DNA of 64,000 bases from SIG78 sp036677805 (GCA_036677805.1 JAVBVS010000024.1:186001-250000), one strand, 5' to 3'. Shown: positions 43,933 through 53,536, counted from the first letter of the stretch. Numbers and translations: made by a program. Notes: generated by a model from the letters alone, not told the origin.

Positions 43933-44742
43933 ATGGAATTTTTTGAGGAAATGGCGGCGGCGTTGGAGCGCGAGGCGCGGCGGCGCGGCGTCCGGCTGGA
44001 ACCGGAGGTCTGGGATGCGTTGCAGCGGCCCGCGGCGAAGCCGGTGGCCGCGCCGCCGCCGCCCGCGCCCGAAAATCGGATTTCGCCGGTGCGTCATCCG
44101 GTCCCGGCGACTGAAGTTCCGGCGGCCGCGGAAGGGACGTCTTCGGCTCCGCCGCCGGCGGAGTTGCGCAATGAAAAGACAGCGCTGCCGGACGACTGGG
44201 ACGGTTTGCGCGGGGTGGTTCTGAGCTGTACCCGCTGCCGGCTGGCGGAAACCCGGCGCAATGTGGTCTTCGGCGAGGGCGACTGCTATGCGCGGCTGAT
44301 GTTCGTCGGCGAAGGCCCCGGCGCGGACGAAGACGCCACCGGGCGGCCTTTTGTCGGCGAGGCCGGGCAGTTGCTGGACAAGATGATCGCCGCGATGCAG
44401 TTCCGGCGCGAAGAGGTTTACATCGCCAATGTGGTCAAATGCCGCCCGCCGGGGAACCGGGTGCCCGCCGACGATGAGGCGGCGGAGTGTCTCGGCTACC
44501 TTCGGAAGCAGATCGAACTGGTGCGGCCTGAGGTCATCGTGCTGCTGGGGGCCACCGCGCTGCGCTTTCTGCTGCAGAAGGACGGCATCCGGCGCAGCCG
44601 CGGCGTCTGGCACGAATACCGGGGCATTCCGGTGATGCCGACCTACCACCCGGCCTATCTGCTGCGTCAGTCGACGGCCAAGCGCGAGGTCTGGAATGAC
44701 TTGAAAATGGTGATGGCGCGCCTCGGCAAAATATCCGCCTGA
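43933..44742 (+). CDS. Uracil-DNA glycosylase, family 4 (iron-sulfur)
   Basis: 269 residues. After a disordered Pro/Ala-rich N-terminus (about residues 30-80) comes the family 4 core: Fe-S cysteines CTRC with two more in KCRPP and AAEC, motif A GEGPGADEDATGRPFVGEAG, and motif B PTYHPAYLLR. The enzyme removes uracil from DNA. I use ATG 43933, 6 bases from GAAGGA, over the earlier GTG. A long N-terminal extension before the first cysteine is larger than in most bacterial homologues. It starts 34 bp after the Ppx-like gene. Confidence 0.92.
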   Translation: MEFFEEMAAALEREARRRGVRLEPEVWDALQRPAAKPVAAPPPPAPENRISPVRHPVPATEVPAAAEGTSSAPPPAELRNEKTALPDDWDGLRGVVLSCTRCRLAETRRNVVFGEGDCYARLMFVGEGPGADEDATGRPFVGEAGQLLDKMIAAMQFRREEVYIANVVKCRPPGNRVPADDEAAECLGYLRKQIELVRPEVIVLLGATALRFLLQKDGIRRSRGVWHEYRGIPVMPTYHPAYLLRQSTAKREVWNDLKMVMARLGKISA

Positions 44743-44780
44743 CGCCGTGGCTGGAGAATCCATTCGGGAGGAGGAGCACG

Positions 44781-46790
44781 ATGCTGGATTTTTATTGCAA
44801 CGCCGGACTGGCGTTGCTGTTTTTTGCCGTATTCAATCTCCTTCCGGGTCTGGGTGCATGGTGTTGCGCCCGGCGTCTGATGCCGGAAGGCGGTACGGGA
44901 CGTTATGCGGTGATGCTGGCAATCTGGATGCTGCAGGGCATCGCGATTACCGGTGTGCTCGGCTGGCTGGGCTGGCTCGACATCGCTTCCGGGCTGATTG
45001 CCGGCGGCATCACCGGCGGAGCTCTCTGCCTGGCCGGCGGCAAGCCGAGGCCGGAAGCGAAGCGTATCGTATTTCTTTCCGGACCGGAGCGGCTGCTGGC
45101 ATCGCTTCTGGCGGTGAATTTTCTCTTGTCGCTTTATTATGTGACGCTCAATCAGCTGGGGACCGACAGCCATCTTTATCATCTTTTCTATCCGGCGGTC
45201 TGGTTGCGCGACGGCGCGTTCTCCGCGGTGCCTTTGGCGGGATACGCCTGCGAATACTACCCGTTTTACGGTGAATTGCTCTATGGCTTCCTGATGCTGC
45301 CGCTCGGCGATGCCGGCCTCGCGTTTGTGCTTCAGCCGCTGGCGCTGCTGATGGCGGCGCTGGCGCTGGGCGCATGGGGGCGGATGCTGCGGTTCTCGTT
45401 TACGGTGCGCTGGGGCGTGATGAATTGGCTGATCTTCACCGGCATGATTGCCGAAAATGCGCTGGTGGCTTATACCGATGTGCTGACCGGAGCCTTGCTG
45501 CTGACCGGAACGGCGCTGCTGCTGATCGCTCTGGAGCGGCGCAGGCCGGGACTGGAGGTCTTGGCGGGATTGCTTTTCGGAACTTGCGCCGCGACCAAAT
45601 ACACCGGTCTGATCTGGGCTCCGGCGGTGATGCTGGCGATATTATTGCTGGCGGCGTGGAAACGGCGGCCGGCGCCCCTGCTGCTGCGGTCGGCGGCCGC
45701 CGCCGTCATCGCCGCATCGCCGCCTTACCTTTGCAACTTCCTGATCACCGGCAATCCGATTTATCCGGTTCGGGTGGCGGTTGGCTCCGTAACCATCTTC
45801 AAAAATCATCTGGCGATGTCGTTGCCGCGGATTTCCGGCTGGCGGCAGCTCTATGATTTCTGTTTCGGTTCTCCATTGTGGGGGCTCAATTTCACTTCTG
45901 CGGCCTTGGCGGCGGCGGCGCTGGCGGCGATGGCCGCCGGGGCTGCCGGATGGTATCGGCGGCGGTTGTCATGGGCGATTTTCCCCCTGCTGGCGGCATT
46001 GACGCTGGCGCTGACGGTGTTTCAGCTGATGATCTATCCGGTATGCGGCAACTGCCGTCAGCTGATTCCGCCGCTGATGCTGGCTCTGGCGCTGGCGTTG
46101 CCGGTACTGGGGCGGATCGAACGGCGGCTGCCGCCGAAACACCGGGAGTGGCTGCTGGTGGCGATTGTGTTGTCCGGATGTCTGGCGCTGCGATTTACGA
46201 TCTGGCGGTCCTGGTGGCATTTCTGGCGTGCGATCGGCGTCTTCGCGCTGCTGCCGGCCTGTTGCCGCGGACCGTGGTTTTCCCGGGCATTGTGGGCGTT
46301 GGCGGTCTTCTTCATCGGCGTAATTCCATTCAATTTCGGCGTCCGGATTGCGCAATATGAGCTCAATCTGGCAATGAATGTCGGCGGCGGCCGGGTGCCT
46401 TTGTTCCGTCATGTCGACGAGACCGCCGCGCGATTGCGGCGGCCGCTGGTGATCGCGGCGGTGGGAAATAATTACAATTATCTCCTGATGGCAAACCATC
46501 CCCGGAACCGGGTGATTTATGTGCCGGTTTCCGCAATCGATTCGCCCCATGTTCATGACTTCGGATCGTTTGCCGCGATGCGCGATGCTCCGGTCGATTA
46601 TCCGGTCTGGCGGGAACGCCTCCGGCAACGCAAAGTGGATTTTCTGCTGGTTCAGACCAACAGTGTCACCGGCGGTTTCCGTCTGGCTAACGACGGTCTG
46701 GAGCGGCGTTGGGCCGAGGCGCATCCCGAAGATTTCCGCCGGGTTTTCGCGGACCCGGAAATGGCGCTGTACCGGGTGGCGGGACCGTAG
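44781..46790 (+). CDS. GT-C superfamily glycosyltransferase-like membrane protein
   Basis: 669 residues with about twelve hydrophobic helices. The first extramembrane loop carries LNQLGTDSHLYHLFYPAVWL, an acidic motif typical of PMT/RgtA-type GT-C glycosyltransferases that use lipid-linked sugars, and GTCAATKYTGLIWAPAVMLA is another family-like segment. The C-terminal about 130 residues are soluble. The donor and acceptor are unknown. The ribosome site GGAGGAGGAG precedes the ATG. It sits between uracil-DNA glycosylase and proS with no clear functional link. Confidence 0.75.
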   Translation: MLDFYCNAGLALLFFAVFNLLPGLGAWCCARRLMPEGGTGRYAVMLAIWMLQGIAITGVLGWLGWLDIASGLIAGGITGGALCLAGGKPRPEAKRIVFLSGPERLLASLLAVNFLLSLYYVTLNQLGTDSHLYHLFYPAVWLRDGAFSAVPLAGYACEYYPFYGELLYGFLMLPLGDAGLAFVLQPLALLMAALALGAWGRMLRFSFTVRWGVMNWLIFTGMIAENALVAYTDVLTGALLLTGTALLLIALERRRPGLEVLAGLLFGTCAATKYTGLIWAPAVMLAILLLAAWKRRPAPLLLRSAAAAVIAASPPYLCNFLITGNPIYPVRVAVGSVTIFKNHLAMSLPRISGWRQLYDFCFGSPLWGLNFTSAALAAAALAAMAAGAAGWYRRRLSWAIFPLLAALTLALTVFQLMIYPVCGNCRQLIPPLMLALALALPVLGRIERRLPPKHREWLLVAIVLSGCLALRFTIWRSWWHFWRAIGVFALLPACCRGPWFSRALWALAVFFIGVIPFNFGVRIAQYELNLAMNVGGGRVPLFRHVDETAARLRRPLVIAAVGNNYNYLLMANHPRNRVIYVPVSAIDSPHVHDFGSFAAMRDAPVDYPVWRERLRQRKVDFLLVQTNSVTGGFRLANDGLERRWAEAHPEDFRRVFADPEMALYRVAGP

Positions 46791-46920
46791 GCATCGGATG
46801 GGCGCCATGAGCGGTTCTTTTTTGCATATTTTCCGTCGGAAGGTTTTCCAAAATGCGCTTTCGGCGGTATATTATTAATATGGTTGTGTTTTTCACCGCT
46901 ATTTTCAGGAGATTTTTCAT

Positions 46921-48657
46921 ATGCGCATGTCCAAGCTCGTCGGGCGCCGGATCAAGGAAGATCCCAAGGACGCCAAGACCGTCAGTCATAAGTTTCTGGT
47001 TCGCGGCGGCTATGTCCGGCCGGTTTCGGCGGGCATCTACTCGCTGCTGCCGGTCGGCAAACGCATCATCGACCGGATCGAGGCCATCATCCGCGAGGAG
47101 ATGAACGCCATCGAGGGGCAGGAGGTGCTGATGCCGGTCGTATTGCCCGCCGAGCTCTGGCAGGAGTCGGGCCGTTACGAATCGGTCGGCGCCGAGCTGC
47201 TGCGCTTCAAGGACCGCAACGACAAGCCGATGCTGCTCGGCATGACCCACGAGGAGGCGGTGGTGCACCTGACCCGCACCGAGGTCAGCAGCTACAAGCA
47301 GCTGCCGGTGATGCTTTACCAGATTCAGACCAAATACCGCGATGAAGCGCGTCCCCGCGCCGGTCTGATCCGGGTGCGCGAATTCACCATGAAGGATGCC
47401 TACAGCTTTCACGTCGACCAGGCCGATCTGGAGCGGTACTACGAACGCGCTCATGAGGCCTACGAACGCATTTTCCGGCGTCTGGGGATGAAGGACGTGC
47501 TCTCCATCGAGGCCAATTCAGGCATGATGGGGGGGGCGGTGTCGCACGAATTCATGGCCTTGTGCGATTGCGGCGAGGATACCATCTTTTATTCGCCCGA
47601 CCGGCGTTACCGCGCCAACCGCGAAGTGGCGCGCGCCGCGTGGAAGTTCACCCGGCCGGAGACTCTCCTGCCGCTGGAAAAGGTTCATACGCCGGGGCGC
47701 AAAACGATTGAAGAAGTCGCCGCCTTTCTCGAACTCCGGGCGGAAGATACCGGCAAGGTGGTTTTTTACCAGAATGTCTTTACCGGCGAACTGATCTGCG
47801 CCATGATCCGCGGCGACTTCGAGGTCAACGAGAGCAAGCTGGCCAATGCCGCGCAGGCGCCGGAGATCAAATTCGCCGACGATGCCGCCATTCTCGCCGC
47901 AGGCTGCGTCCCGGGCTATGCTTCGCCGCTCGGCATTGATCTTCGGAAAATGCGGGTGATCGTCGATCGTTCGGCGGCCGAATCGGGCAATCTGGTGGTC
48001 GGCGCCAACGTGCCCGACTACCACTATTGCAATTTCAATTTCGGGCGGGACTGCGACGCTTCCGGCGTGACCGTCACCGATATCGCCGCCGTGCGCGAGG
48101 GCGATCCCTGTCCGGTGACCGGCGAGCCGCTGAAAATGGCGCGCGGGATCGAAGTCGGCAACATTTTCCAGCTCGGCACCAAGTATTCCGCGCCGATGAA
48201 CTGCAATTATCTGGACGTCAACGGCAAAAGCCACCCGATGGTGATGGGCTGCTACGGCATCGGCGTGGGCCGGGCCATGGCCAGCGTGATCGAGCAGTCG
48301 CATGATGATTTCGGGCCGGTCTGGCCGCTGTCGATCGCGCCTTATCAGGCGCATCTGATTGCGATTCAGTACGACAAGCCCGAGGTGCGGGAGGCTGCCG
48401 ACGCGCTGTACGCCGAATTGCGGGAGCTCGGCATCGAGGTGCTGTTTGATGACCGCGGCGAAAAACCCGGCTTCATGTTCAGCGACGCCGACTTGCTCGG
48501 CGTTCCGTTCCGGGTGGTGGTCTCGCCCAAGACGCTGGCCGAAGGCGCGGTCGAATACCGCCGCCGCGAGGTCAAGGACGCGGAACGGATTCCGTGCGCC
48601 GGGATCGGCGGGCGGCTGTTCGAGGACATCCGGGCGGAGATGACCCGGTTCGCATAA
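46921..48657 (+). CDS. proS: Prolyl-tRNA synthetase, bacterial type with insertion domain
   Basis: 578 residues. Class II motifs: VSAGIYSLLPVGKRI, motif 2 QTKYRDEARPRAGLIRVREF, and motif 3 GCYGIGVGRAMASVIEQ. The ~180-residue editing insertion lies at about 225-400 (GKVVFYQNVFTGELICAMIR). The C-terminal anticodon-binding domain starts near 480 (WPLSIAPYQAHLIAIQY). Length and motif order are normal for bacterial ProS. CAGGAG lies 10 bases before the ATG. Confidence 0.97.
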   Translation: MRMSKLVGRRIKEDPKDAKTVSHKFLVRGGYVRPVSAGIYSLLPVGKRIIDRIEAIIREEMNAIEGQEVLMPVVLPAELWQESGRYESVGAELLRFKDRNDKPMLLGMTHEEAVVHLTRTEVSSYKQLPVMLYQIQTKYRDEARPRAGLIRVREFTMKDAYSFHVDQADLERYYERAHEAYERIFRRLGMKDVLSIEANSGMMGGAVSHEFMALCDCGEDTIFYSPDRRYRANREVARAAWKFTRPETLLPLEKVHTPGRKTIEEVAAFLELRAEDTGKVVFYQNVFTGELICAMIRGDFEVNESKLANAAQAPEIKFADDAAILAAGCVPGYASPLGIDLRKMRVIVDRSAAESGNLVVGANVPDYHYCNFNFGRDCDASGVTVTDIAAVREGDPCPVTGEPLKMARGIEVGNIFQLGTKYSAPMNCNYLDVNGKSHPMVMGCYGIGVGRAMASVIEQSHDDFGPVWPLSIAPYQAHLIAIQYDKPEVREAADALYAELRELGIEVLFDDRGEKPGFMFSDADLLGVPFRVVVSPKTLAEGAVEYRRREVKDAERIPCAGIGGRLFEDIRAEMTRFA

Positions 48658-48694
48658 CGGGATGACGACGGAAAAACGGAACAAATCCAGCCCG

Positions 48695-48716
48695 GCTGCC
48701 GGTCTGTTCCGGCAGC
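48695..48716 (+). other. Hairpin in the proS-nifU gap
   Basis: GCTGCCGG (48695-48702) pairs with CCGGCAGC (48709-48716) around TCTGTT. No T-run follows, so it is not a classic terminator; it may affect proS mRNA end stability or nifU translation. Confidence 0.35.
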
Positions 48717-48732
48717 GGAAAGAGAGGTTGAT

Positions 48733-49590
48733 ATGTGGAATTACAATAAAAAGGTGATGGATCACTTTTTGAACCCGCGCAACGTCGGGGAAGTCGAACA
48801 GCCCGACGGGACCGGCGAGGTCGGCAACATCTCCTGCGGCGACGCGCTGAAGCTGACGTTCAAGCTGGATGCCGACGGCCGGATCGGCGAGGTCAAATTC
48901 AAGACTTTCGGCTGCGCCAGCGCCATCGCTTCGAGTTCGGCTCTGACCGAACTGGTCAAGGGCATGACGCTGGAAGAGGCGGCCAAAGTAACCAATCAGG
49001 ATATTGTCAAGCTGCTCGGCGAACTGCCCGAGGAGAAGATGCATTGTTCGGTGATGGGTATGGAGGCGCTTCAGGCGGCCATTGCCGATTACCGCGGCGA
49101 AAAGGTGATCGCCGACGAAGCCGGCGATCACGAAGGCGCAATCGTCTGCAAGTGTTTCGGCGTGACCGATAACAAAATCCGCAATGTGGCGCGGCAGAAC
49201 AATCTGCACAAAGCCGCCGAGATCACCCATTACTGCAAGGCCGGCGGGGCCTGCGGCGCCTGTCTCGACGACATTCAGCGGATTCTCGACGAACTCTGGA
49301 AACAGGCCGCGCAGACTCCGGCGGCCGCACCGGCCGCGGATGATTTCCAGTCGCTTTCCACGGTCAAGAAGGTTTTCCGGGTGCAGGAAATCATTGACAA
49401 GGAGATCAAGCCGTTGCTCGAACGCGACGGCGGCAGCATCGAGCTGGTCGATCTTGTCGGCAACAAGGTGGTGGTGCGTCTGGTCGGACGCTGTGCGAGC
49501 TGCCCGGTTTCCGGGGTTACGCTCAAGCATACGGTCGAGGATAAATTGCGGGAATTCGCCAGCCCCGAACTTACCGTGGAGAGTGTGTAG
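48733..49590 (+). CDS. nifU: NifU-type Fe-S cluster scaffold
   Basis: 285 residues in the full three-domain NifU layout. IscU-like N-domain: Cys35 (NISCGDA), Cys61 (FGCASAIASSSALTE) and Cys105 (MHCSVMG). A central [2Fe-2S] BFD-like domain: Cys139, Cys141, Cys174, Cys177. The C-terminal NifU domain: VGRCASCPVSGVTLK with CxxC at 254-257. It is 2 bp upstream of nifS. No nitrogenase gene is present, so this is a general or stress-type cluster assembly unit. Confidence 0.95.
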   Translation: MWNYNKKVMDHFLNPRNVGEVEQPDGTGEVGNISCGDALKLTFKLDADGRIGEVKFKTFGCASAIASSSALTELVKGMTLEEAAKVTNQDIVKLLGELPEEKMHCSVMGMEALQAAIADYRGEKVIADEAGDHEGAIVCKCFGVTDNKIRNVARQNNLHKAAEITHYCKAGGACGACLDDIQRILDELWKQAAQTPAAAPAADDFQSLSTVKKVFRVQEIIDKEIKPLLERDGGSIELVDLVGNKVVVRLVGRCASCPVSGVTLKHTVEDKLREFASPELTVESV

Positions 49591-49592
49591 CG

Positions 49593-50795
49593 ATGAACGA
49601 AACCGGCAGAATCATCTATGTCGACAACAACGCCACCACGCGCATCGCGCCCGAGGTGCTGGAGGCGATGCTGCCTTATCTGAATGAGTATTACGGCAAT
49701 CCCGGCAGCATCCATACCTTCGGCGGTCAGGTGGCGCACGCCGTCGAAAAGGCGCGGCTCCAGCTGGCCGGGCTGCTGGGGGCGCCGCATCGCAACGCCG
49801 AAGGCGAGGCGACCGAAGTCATCTTCACCTCCTGCGGCACCGAGAGCGACAACGCCGCGATCTGGAGCGCTCTCCTGACCCAGCCGGAACGGCGCAAGAT
49901 CGTAACCAGCAAGGTGGAGCATCCCGCGGTGCTGAATCTGGCGCGCGAGCTCGAACGGCGCGGTTTCGAGATTGAAACCGTCGGCGTCGACGGCCGGGGC
50001 CGGATCGACCTCGACGCGGTGCGCAGGGCGGTCGACGCCAATACCGCGCTGCTTACGGTGATGTATGCCAACAATGAAATCGGCAATATCTACCCGGTCG
50101 AAGAGCTGGCGGACATCGCCCACCGTCAGGGCGCGCTCTTCCACACCGATGCGGTGCAGGCGGTGGGCAAGGTGCCGCTTGATCTCGGCAATTCCAATAT
50201 CGATATGCTGAGTCTGTCTGGACACAAGCTCCATGCCCCCAAGGGCGTGGGGGCGCTGTATGTGAAGCGGGGGATCCGTTTCCGCCCCTTCGTGGTCGGC
50301 GGCCACCAGGAAAAGGGCCGCCGCGGCGGTACCGACAACGTCGCGGGCGTGGTCGGACTGGGGGTGGCGGCGGAACTTGCGCAGCGGGGACTGGCGGAAG
50401 AGGTTGTGCAACTGGCCATGCTCCGCGACCGGCTCGAAAAAGGATTGCTGGCGCGGGTGCCGCGGATTGCGGTCAATGGCGATCTGGATTCGCGCCTGCC
50501 CAATACCAGCAGCATCAGTTTCGAATTCATCGAAGGCGAAGCGATTCTGCTTTTGATGGATCAGCTCGGCATCTGCGCGTCGTCGGGCAGCGCCTGCACC
50601 ACGGGCAGTCTGGAGCCGTCGCATGTGCTCCGGGCGATGGGCATACCCTACACTTCGGCGCACGGGACCATCCGGTTCTCGTTCTCGCGCTACAACACGG
50701 TCGCAGAGGTGGACTTCATCATTGAAAAACTGCCGGGCATTGTGGCCCGGCTGCGCTCGATGTCGCCTTATTGGAAAGCGGAGTTCGGCCGATGA
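49593..50795 (+). CDS. nifS: Cysteine desulfurase NifS/IscS type
   Basis: 400 residues, PLP enzyme that delivers sulfur to the NifU scaffold. Starts IIYVDNNATTRIAPEVLEAM. The PLP Lys is Lys212 in SLSGHKLHAPKG. The sulfur-accepting Cys is Cys335 in SGSACTTGSLEPSHVL. Further family motifs are YGNPGSIH and EHPAVL. It follows nifU by 2 bp and overlaps the next gene by 4 bases. Confidence 0.96.
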   Translation: MNETGRIIYVDNNATTRIAPEVLEAMLPYLNEYYGNPGSIHTFGGQVAHAVEKARLQLAGLLGAPHRNAEGEATEVIFTSCGTESDNAAIWSALLTQPERRKIVTSKVEHPAVLNLARELERRGFEIETVGVDGRGRIDLDAVRRAVDANTALLTVMYANNEIGNIYPVEELADIAHRQGALFHTDAVQAVGKVPLDLGNSNIDMLSLSGHKLHAPKGVGALYVKRGIRFRPFVVGGHQEKGRRGGTDNVAGVVGLGVAAELAQRGLAEEVVQLAMLRDRLEKGLLARVPRIAVNGDLDSRLPNTSSISFEFIEGEAILLLMDQLGICASSGSACTTGSLEPSHVLRAMGIPYTSAHGTIRFSFSRYNTVAEVDFIIEKLPGIVARLRSMSPYWKAEFGR

Positions 50796-51076
50796 TCAAA
50801 CCGCGGGAAACACCGGAGAAGCGCAGCCCGGAAATCCGATTTCCGGTGTCATGGGTCTTTCGCGCGATCGTGGACGCGGCCGATGCCTCGGCGGTGCAGG
50901 GCTTGAACGCCGTGCTGAAAGAATTCGGCTTCGGGGAGAGTTTTGTCGAGGCGAAGAGCTCGGCCCAGGGCAAGTATCGAAGCTTCCATGTCGAAGTGAC
51001 TCTGACCGATAAACCGCAAATGGACACGCTCGGGGCGCGGCTGGCGGCGGTGCCGGGAGTCCGTTTCCTGTTGTAG
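50792..51076 (+). CDS. DUF493/YbeD-like small protein
   Basis: 94 residues with an ACT-like fold. The family pattern is visible: EIRFPVSWVFRAIVDAADA, then SSAQGKYRSFHVEVTLTDK and PGVRFLL at the end. Start ATGA overlaps the nifS stop, so it is translationally coupled. YbeD-type proteins have no firmly known role; the location suggests an accessory to Fe-S assembly. A strong terminator follows at 51106. Confidence 0.83.
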   Translation: MIKPRETPEKRSPEIRFPVSWVFRAIVDAADASAVQGLNAVLKEFGFGESFVEAKSSAQGKYRSFHVEVTLTDKPQMDTLGARLAAVPGVRFLL

Positions 51077-51105
51077 TCGTATATTCCCGGCGGAATGCGG
51101 TACTC

Positions 51106-51142
51106 GCGGCCGGCGGCAACTATGCCGCCGGCCGCTTTTTTA
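51106..51142 (+). terminator. Strong intrinsic terminator of the nif-type operon
   Basis: GCGGCCGGCGGCA pairs perfectly with TGCCGCCGGCCGC (13 bp, ACTA loop), followed by TTTTTTA. It closes the nifU-nifS-DUF493 unit. Confidence 0.93.
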
Positions 51143-51268
51143 TTTTCAGAAAAAGCGGCCCCCGGGATATCCACAGGAGCGGGGGAAGCGGAAGTTGAAT
51201 GTTAGTTGTTTATAATATAATTACCTTATTATAAATTAATTATAATTAAGTTGTATGAGGTGTTTACG

Positions 51269-51288
51269 GGTTTTTGCGGCTTTTTTGC
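51269..51288 (+). repeat. 20 bp upstream box, copy 1
   Basis: GGTTTTTGCGGCTTTTTTGC occurs here and again at 53537-53556, in each case exactly 9 bases before the inverted repeat of the regulator promoters. Confidence 0.7.
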
Positions 51289-51297
51289 AAAGACACT

Positions 51298-51327
51298 CTT
51301 GAAAACGTCTTAATTTTCAAGTAAAAT
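51298..51327 (+). promoter_or_regulatory. Promoter with inverted-repeat operator, cassette 1
   Basis: -35 TTGAAA (51299-51304), 17 bp spacer, -10 TAAAAT (51322-51327). CTTGAAAA-N8-TTTTCAAG (51298-51321) is a perfect 8 bp inverted repeat covering the -35 and the spacer. The same layout recurs at 53566-53595. Confidence 0.75.
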
Positions 51328-51354
51328 TCTTGCAGAAGGGACTAAGGAGATTGC

Positions 51355-52404
51355 ATGAAAATGAACACCGACGTCCAGGTTGATCTGAGTCTGGCACGAC
51401 AGCTGCGCAACCGGCTGTTCGCCGACATTGCCTCCGGCAAATATCTGCCGGGCGCGCAGTTGCCGCCGGCGCGGGAAATCGCCCGGCAGCAGCAGGTCGG
51501 TTACTGTACCGCGGTGCGGGCCATCCGCATGCTCAGCGACGAAGGCGTGATTCATTGTCACGCCGGCCGCCGGGCGCGGGTACTGGTTCGGGCGGGCAAT
51601 AAATATCGCATCGGGATCGTGATCGACAACGCCCGGCAGGGGATTCCGCCCTTCACCTACGGCAACGCCAGCACCAGCTGGCTGATGCACAATGCCGTGC
51701 AGATGGCGCTGATGAAATATCATACTCCGTCGATTACGCTGCCGCCGGAAATGGATTACTCGGCCTACGCCGGGCAGCTTGACGGCATCATCCTGCTGCG
51801 CGATATCGACAGCCTCTGGCGGTTTCCGCTTTATCCGGACCATCCGGCGGTAACCATCTGGAATCAGCCTTCCGCCCAGAACTGGGTCAACGGCGTCTGC
51901 CCCGACCGCGACGCGGCGATTCTCCGGGCCGGGGTCTATTTCCTGACTCACGGGGTGCGGCAGTTCTGGGCGGTGGCGCCGCAGCAGCGCATGGACTGGT
52001 TCGATTCGGTCGAACGCATGCTCAAAGATCGGGGACTGGACGATTGCCGTCATCTGGCGGTGGATAACAATTCGGGCGAAACCATGGCGGAACTGTTTCG
52101 GACGGAGATTCAGCCGGAACTCAAGCTGCCGGCGGCTTTCATCACCGGCGGCGATTATCTGGCGCGGGAATTGAATCGGGCGATGATCGCCGCCGGATTA
52201 CAGTCGAAAAAGGATTTTTTCATGGTCGGCGGCAGCGGCTTGACCGAGGCGGCCCACTGGCAGCCGGCGCTGAGCGTGATCGGGATTCCGTTCATGGAGG
52301 TGGCGGAAGCGGCGGTTGCGATGTTGTTTGAGTTGTTGAAGCATCCGGACGAGCGGTTTCCGCTCTGCCGGGTGCCCGCGCGATTGATTCTGCGGGAAAC
52401 CTGA
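51355..52404 (+). CDS. GntR/LacI-hybrid regulator, cassette 1
   Basis: 349 residues. GntR-type winged helix at 10-75 (LARQLRNRLFADIASGKY, GAQLPPAREIARQQQVGYCT, GVIHCHAGRRARV) and a LacI-like sensor fold (KYRIGIVIDN, then FITGGDYLARELNRAMIAAG, FFMVGGSGLTEAAHWQPALS). It is roughly four-fifths identical by eye to the regulator at 53628. A repressor model fits, because the operator overlaps the promoter. The pseudopilin gene follows 67 bp later. The effector is probably a sugar, unproven. Confidence 0.9.
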   Translation: MKMNTDVQVDLSLARQLRNRLFADIASGKYLPGAQLPPAREIARQQQVGYCTAVRAIRMLSDEGVIHCHAGRRARVLVRAGNKYRIGIVIDNARQGIPPFTYGNASTSWLMHNAVQMALMKYHTPSITLPPEMDYSAYAGQLDGIILLRDIDSLWRFPLYPDHPAVTIWNQPSAQNWVNGVCPDRDAAILRAGVYFLTHGVRQFWAVAPQQRMDWFDSVERMLKDRGLDDCRHLAVDNNSGETMAELFRTEIQPELKLPAAFITGGDYLARELNRAMIAAGLQSKKDFFMVGGSGLTEAAHWQPALSVIGIPFMEVAEAAVAMLFELLKHPDERFPLCRVPARLILRET

Positions 52405-52471
52405 AGCGGAACGGAATGCGGTTTTCAGTTCAGTAATCGTTGAATCGGATATAACCCAGGAGGAACCTGAA

Positions 52472-53212
52472 ATGAAAAAGCAGACAATGTTGAGTCGGGG
52501 CAAGCGTTTTACGCTCATTGAACTCCTCGTCGTGATCGCGATCATCGCCATTCTGGCGGCAATGCTGCTGCCGGCATTGTCGGCGGCGCGGGAGCGGGCC
52601 AAAGTTTCGAGCTGCATCACCAAGCTCAAACAGATCGGTTTGGCCAACTCCATGTATTGCGATGACAACAAGGGCTGGCGGGCGGTTACCGACAATCGGG
52701 TGACCGACCCCACAACGTTCGGCAATATCATTGCCACACAGAGTGTCAGCAGTCTGGATTCGGCCGACTTCGGCCAGTATTTTACCACCGATCAGGCGAC
52801 CAACGTGGCCCAGAACGACACCTACATGCAGCAGCATTGGCGCTGTCCATCGGACACGCAGAATTTCGGCTTGGACAGTTCCGGCAACGTCAAGGTCGGC
52901 TTGAGCAGTTACTTCGCATTCTGGATCGCGCCGGGTAAAGTTTCGACTTATTATCCGGTGGCCACCTACGGCGATGTTTCGCAGGAACGCCAGCGCAATC
53001 TGGTCAGCGGGTTTGCCGACCCGAATAATAAGGTTTTTACCGATATCGGATTCTCCTGGCATACCGGAACCACTCCGGGGACATTCCCCAACCATCCCGG
53101 CAGCATGAATCAGCTGGCGCTGGGCTGGCATGTGGTCAGTGTGCCGCGTCCGACCAAGACGGTGGACGGCGGCGCCTGGGCCGCGGCCATCCGCTGGATG
53201 GACGGCAACTGA
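52472..53212 (+). CDS. Type IV pilin-like (pseudopilin) protein, cassette 1
   Basis: 246 residues. Class III signal after a 12-residue basic leader: KRFTLIELLVVIAIIAILA, then AMLLPALSAARERAK. The residue before the Phe is Arg, not Gly. The soluble part has cysteines (SSCITKL, RCPSDTQNFG) and ends in FPNHPGSMNQLALGWHVVSV; the usual DGH motif is altered to GWH. CCAGGAGG precedes the ATG. It is a diverged relative of the cassette 2 pseudopilin. Confidence 0.88.
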   Translation: MKKQTMLSRGKRFTLIELLVVIAIIAILAAMLLPALSAARERAKVSSCITKLKQIGLANSMYCDDNKGWRAVTDNRVTDPTTFGNIIATQSVSSLDSADFGQYFTTDQATNVAQNDTYMQQHWRCPSDTQNFGLDSSGNVKVGLSSYFAFWIAPGKVSTYYPVATYGDVSQERQRNLVSGFADPNNKVFTDIGFSWHTGTTPGTFPNHPGSMNQLALGWHVVSVPRPTKTVDGGAWAAAIRWMDGN

Positions 53213-53324
53213 TCGTGATTCGGCGCGATTGGCGCCATGCCGTCGCTCCGGGAGCGCAATGATGCCCCCGGATGATTTCACCGGCCGGCGTGGCGTACGG
53301 CGTACTGATAACCGCGTCAAGCTG

Positions 53325-53352
53325 CCCTGGCGAGGTTTCGCCAGGGGTTTTT
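53325..53352 (+). terminator. Intrinsic terminator after pseudopilin 1
   Basis: CCCTGGCGA pairs perfectly with TCGCCAGGG (9 bp, GGTT loop), followed by GTTTTT. Confidence 0.85.
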
Positions 53353-53536
53353 GGTGCTTGCGGGGTTGCGCCCTGCCGCCAATCTCCGGTCTCATCCGCC
53401 AGACTTGGGCGCGGAATAGGCTTTTCCCGTCGACATAGCTCGGAAACATGATGAATTTTTACGTAAAAAACAGTTGTTTATTTTGTATTGTGTTGGTGTT
53501 TTTATGGTTACGAATAAGCTGTATGAAAAGCAGCCC

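Noticed and set aside
48733..51076. Nitrogen fixation locus
   Set aside because: nifU and nifS here are general Fe-S assembly genes; no nitrogenase gene is near.
53290..53310. CGTAC direct repeats after pseudopilin 1
   Set aside because: Only two short copies in GC-rich DNA; likely chance.
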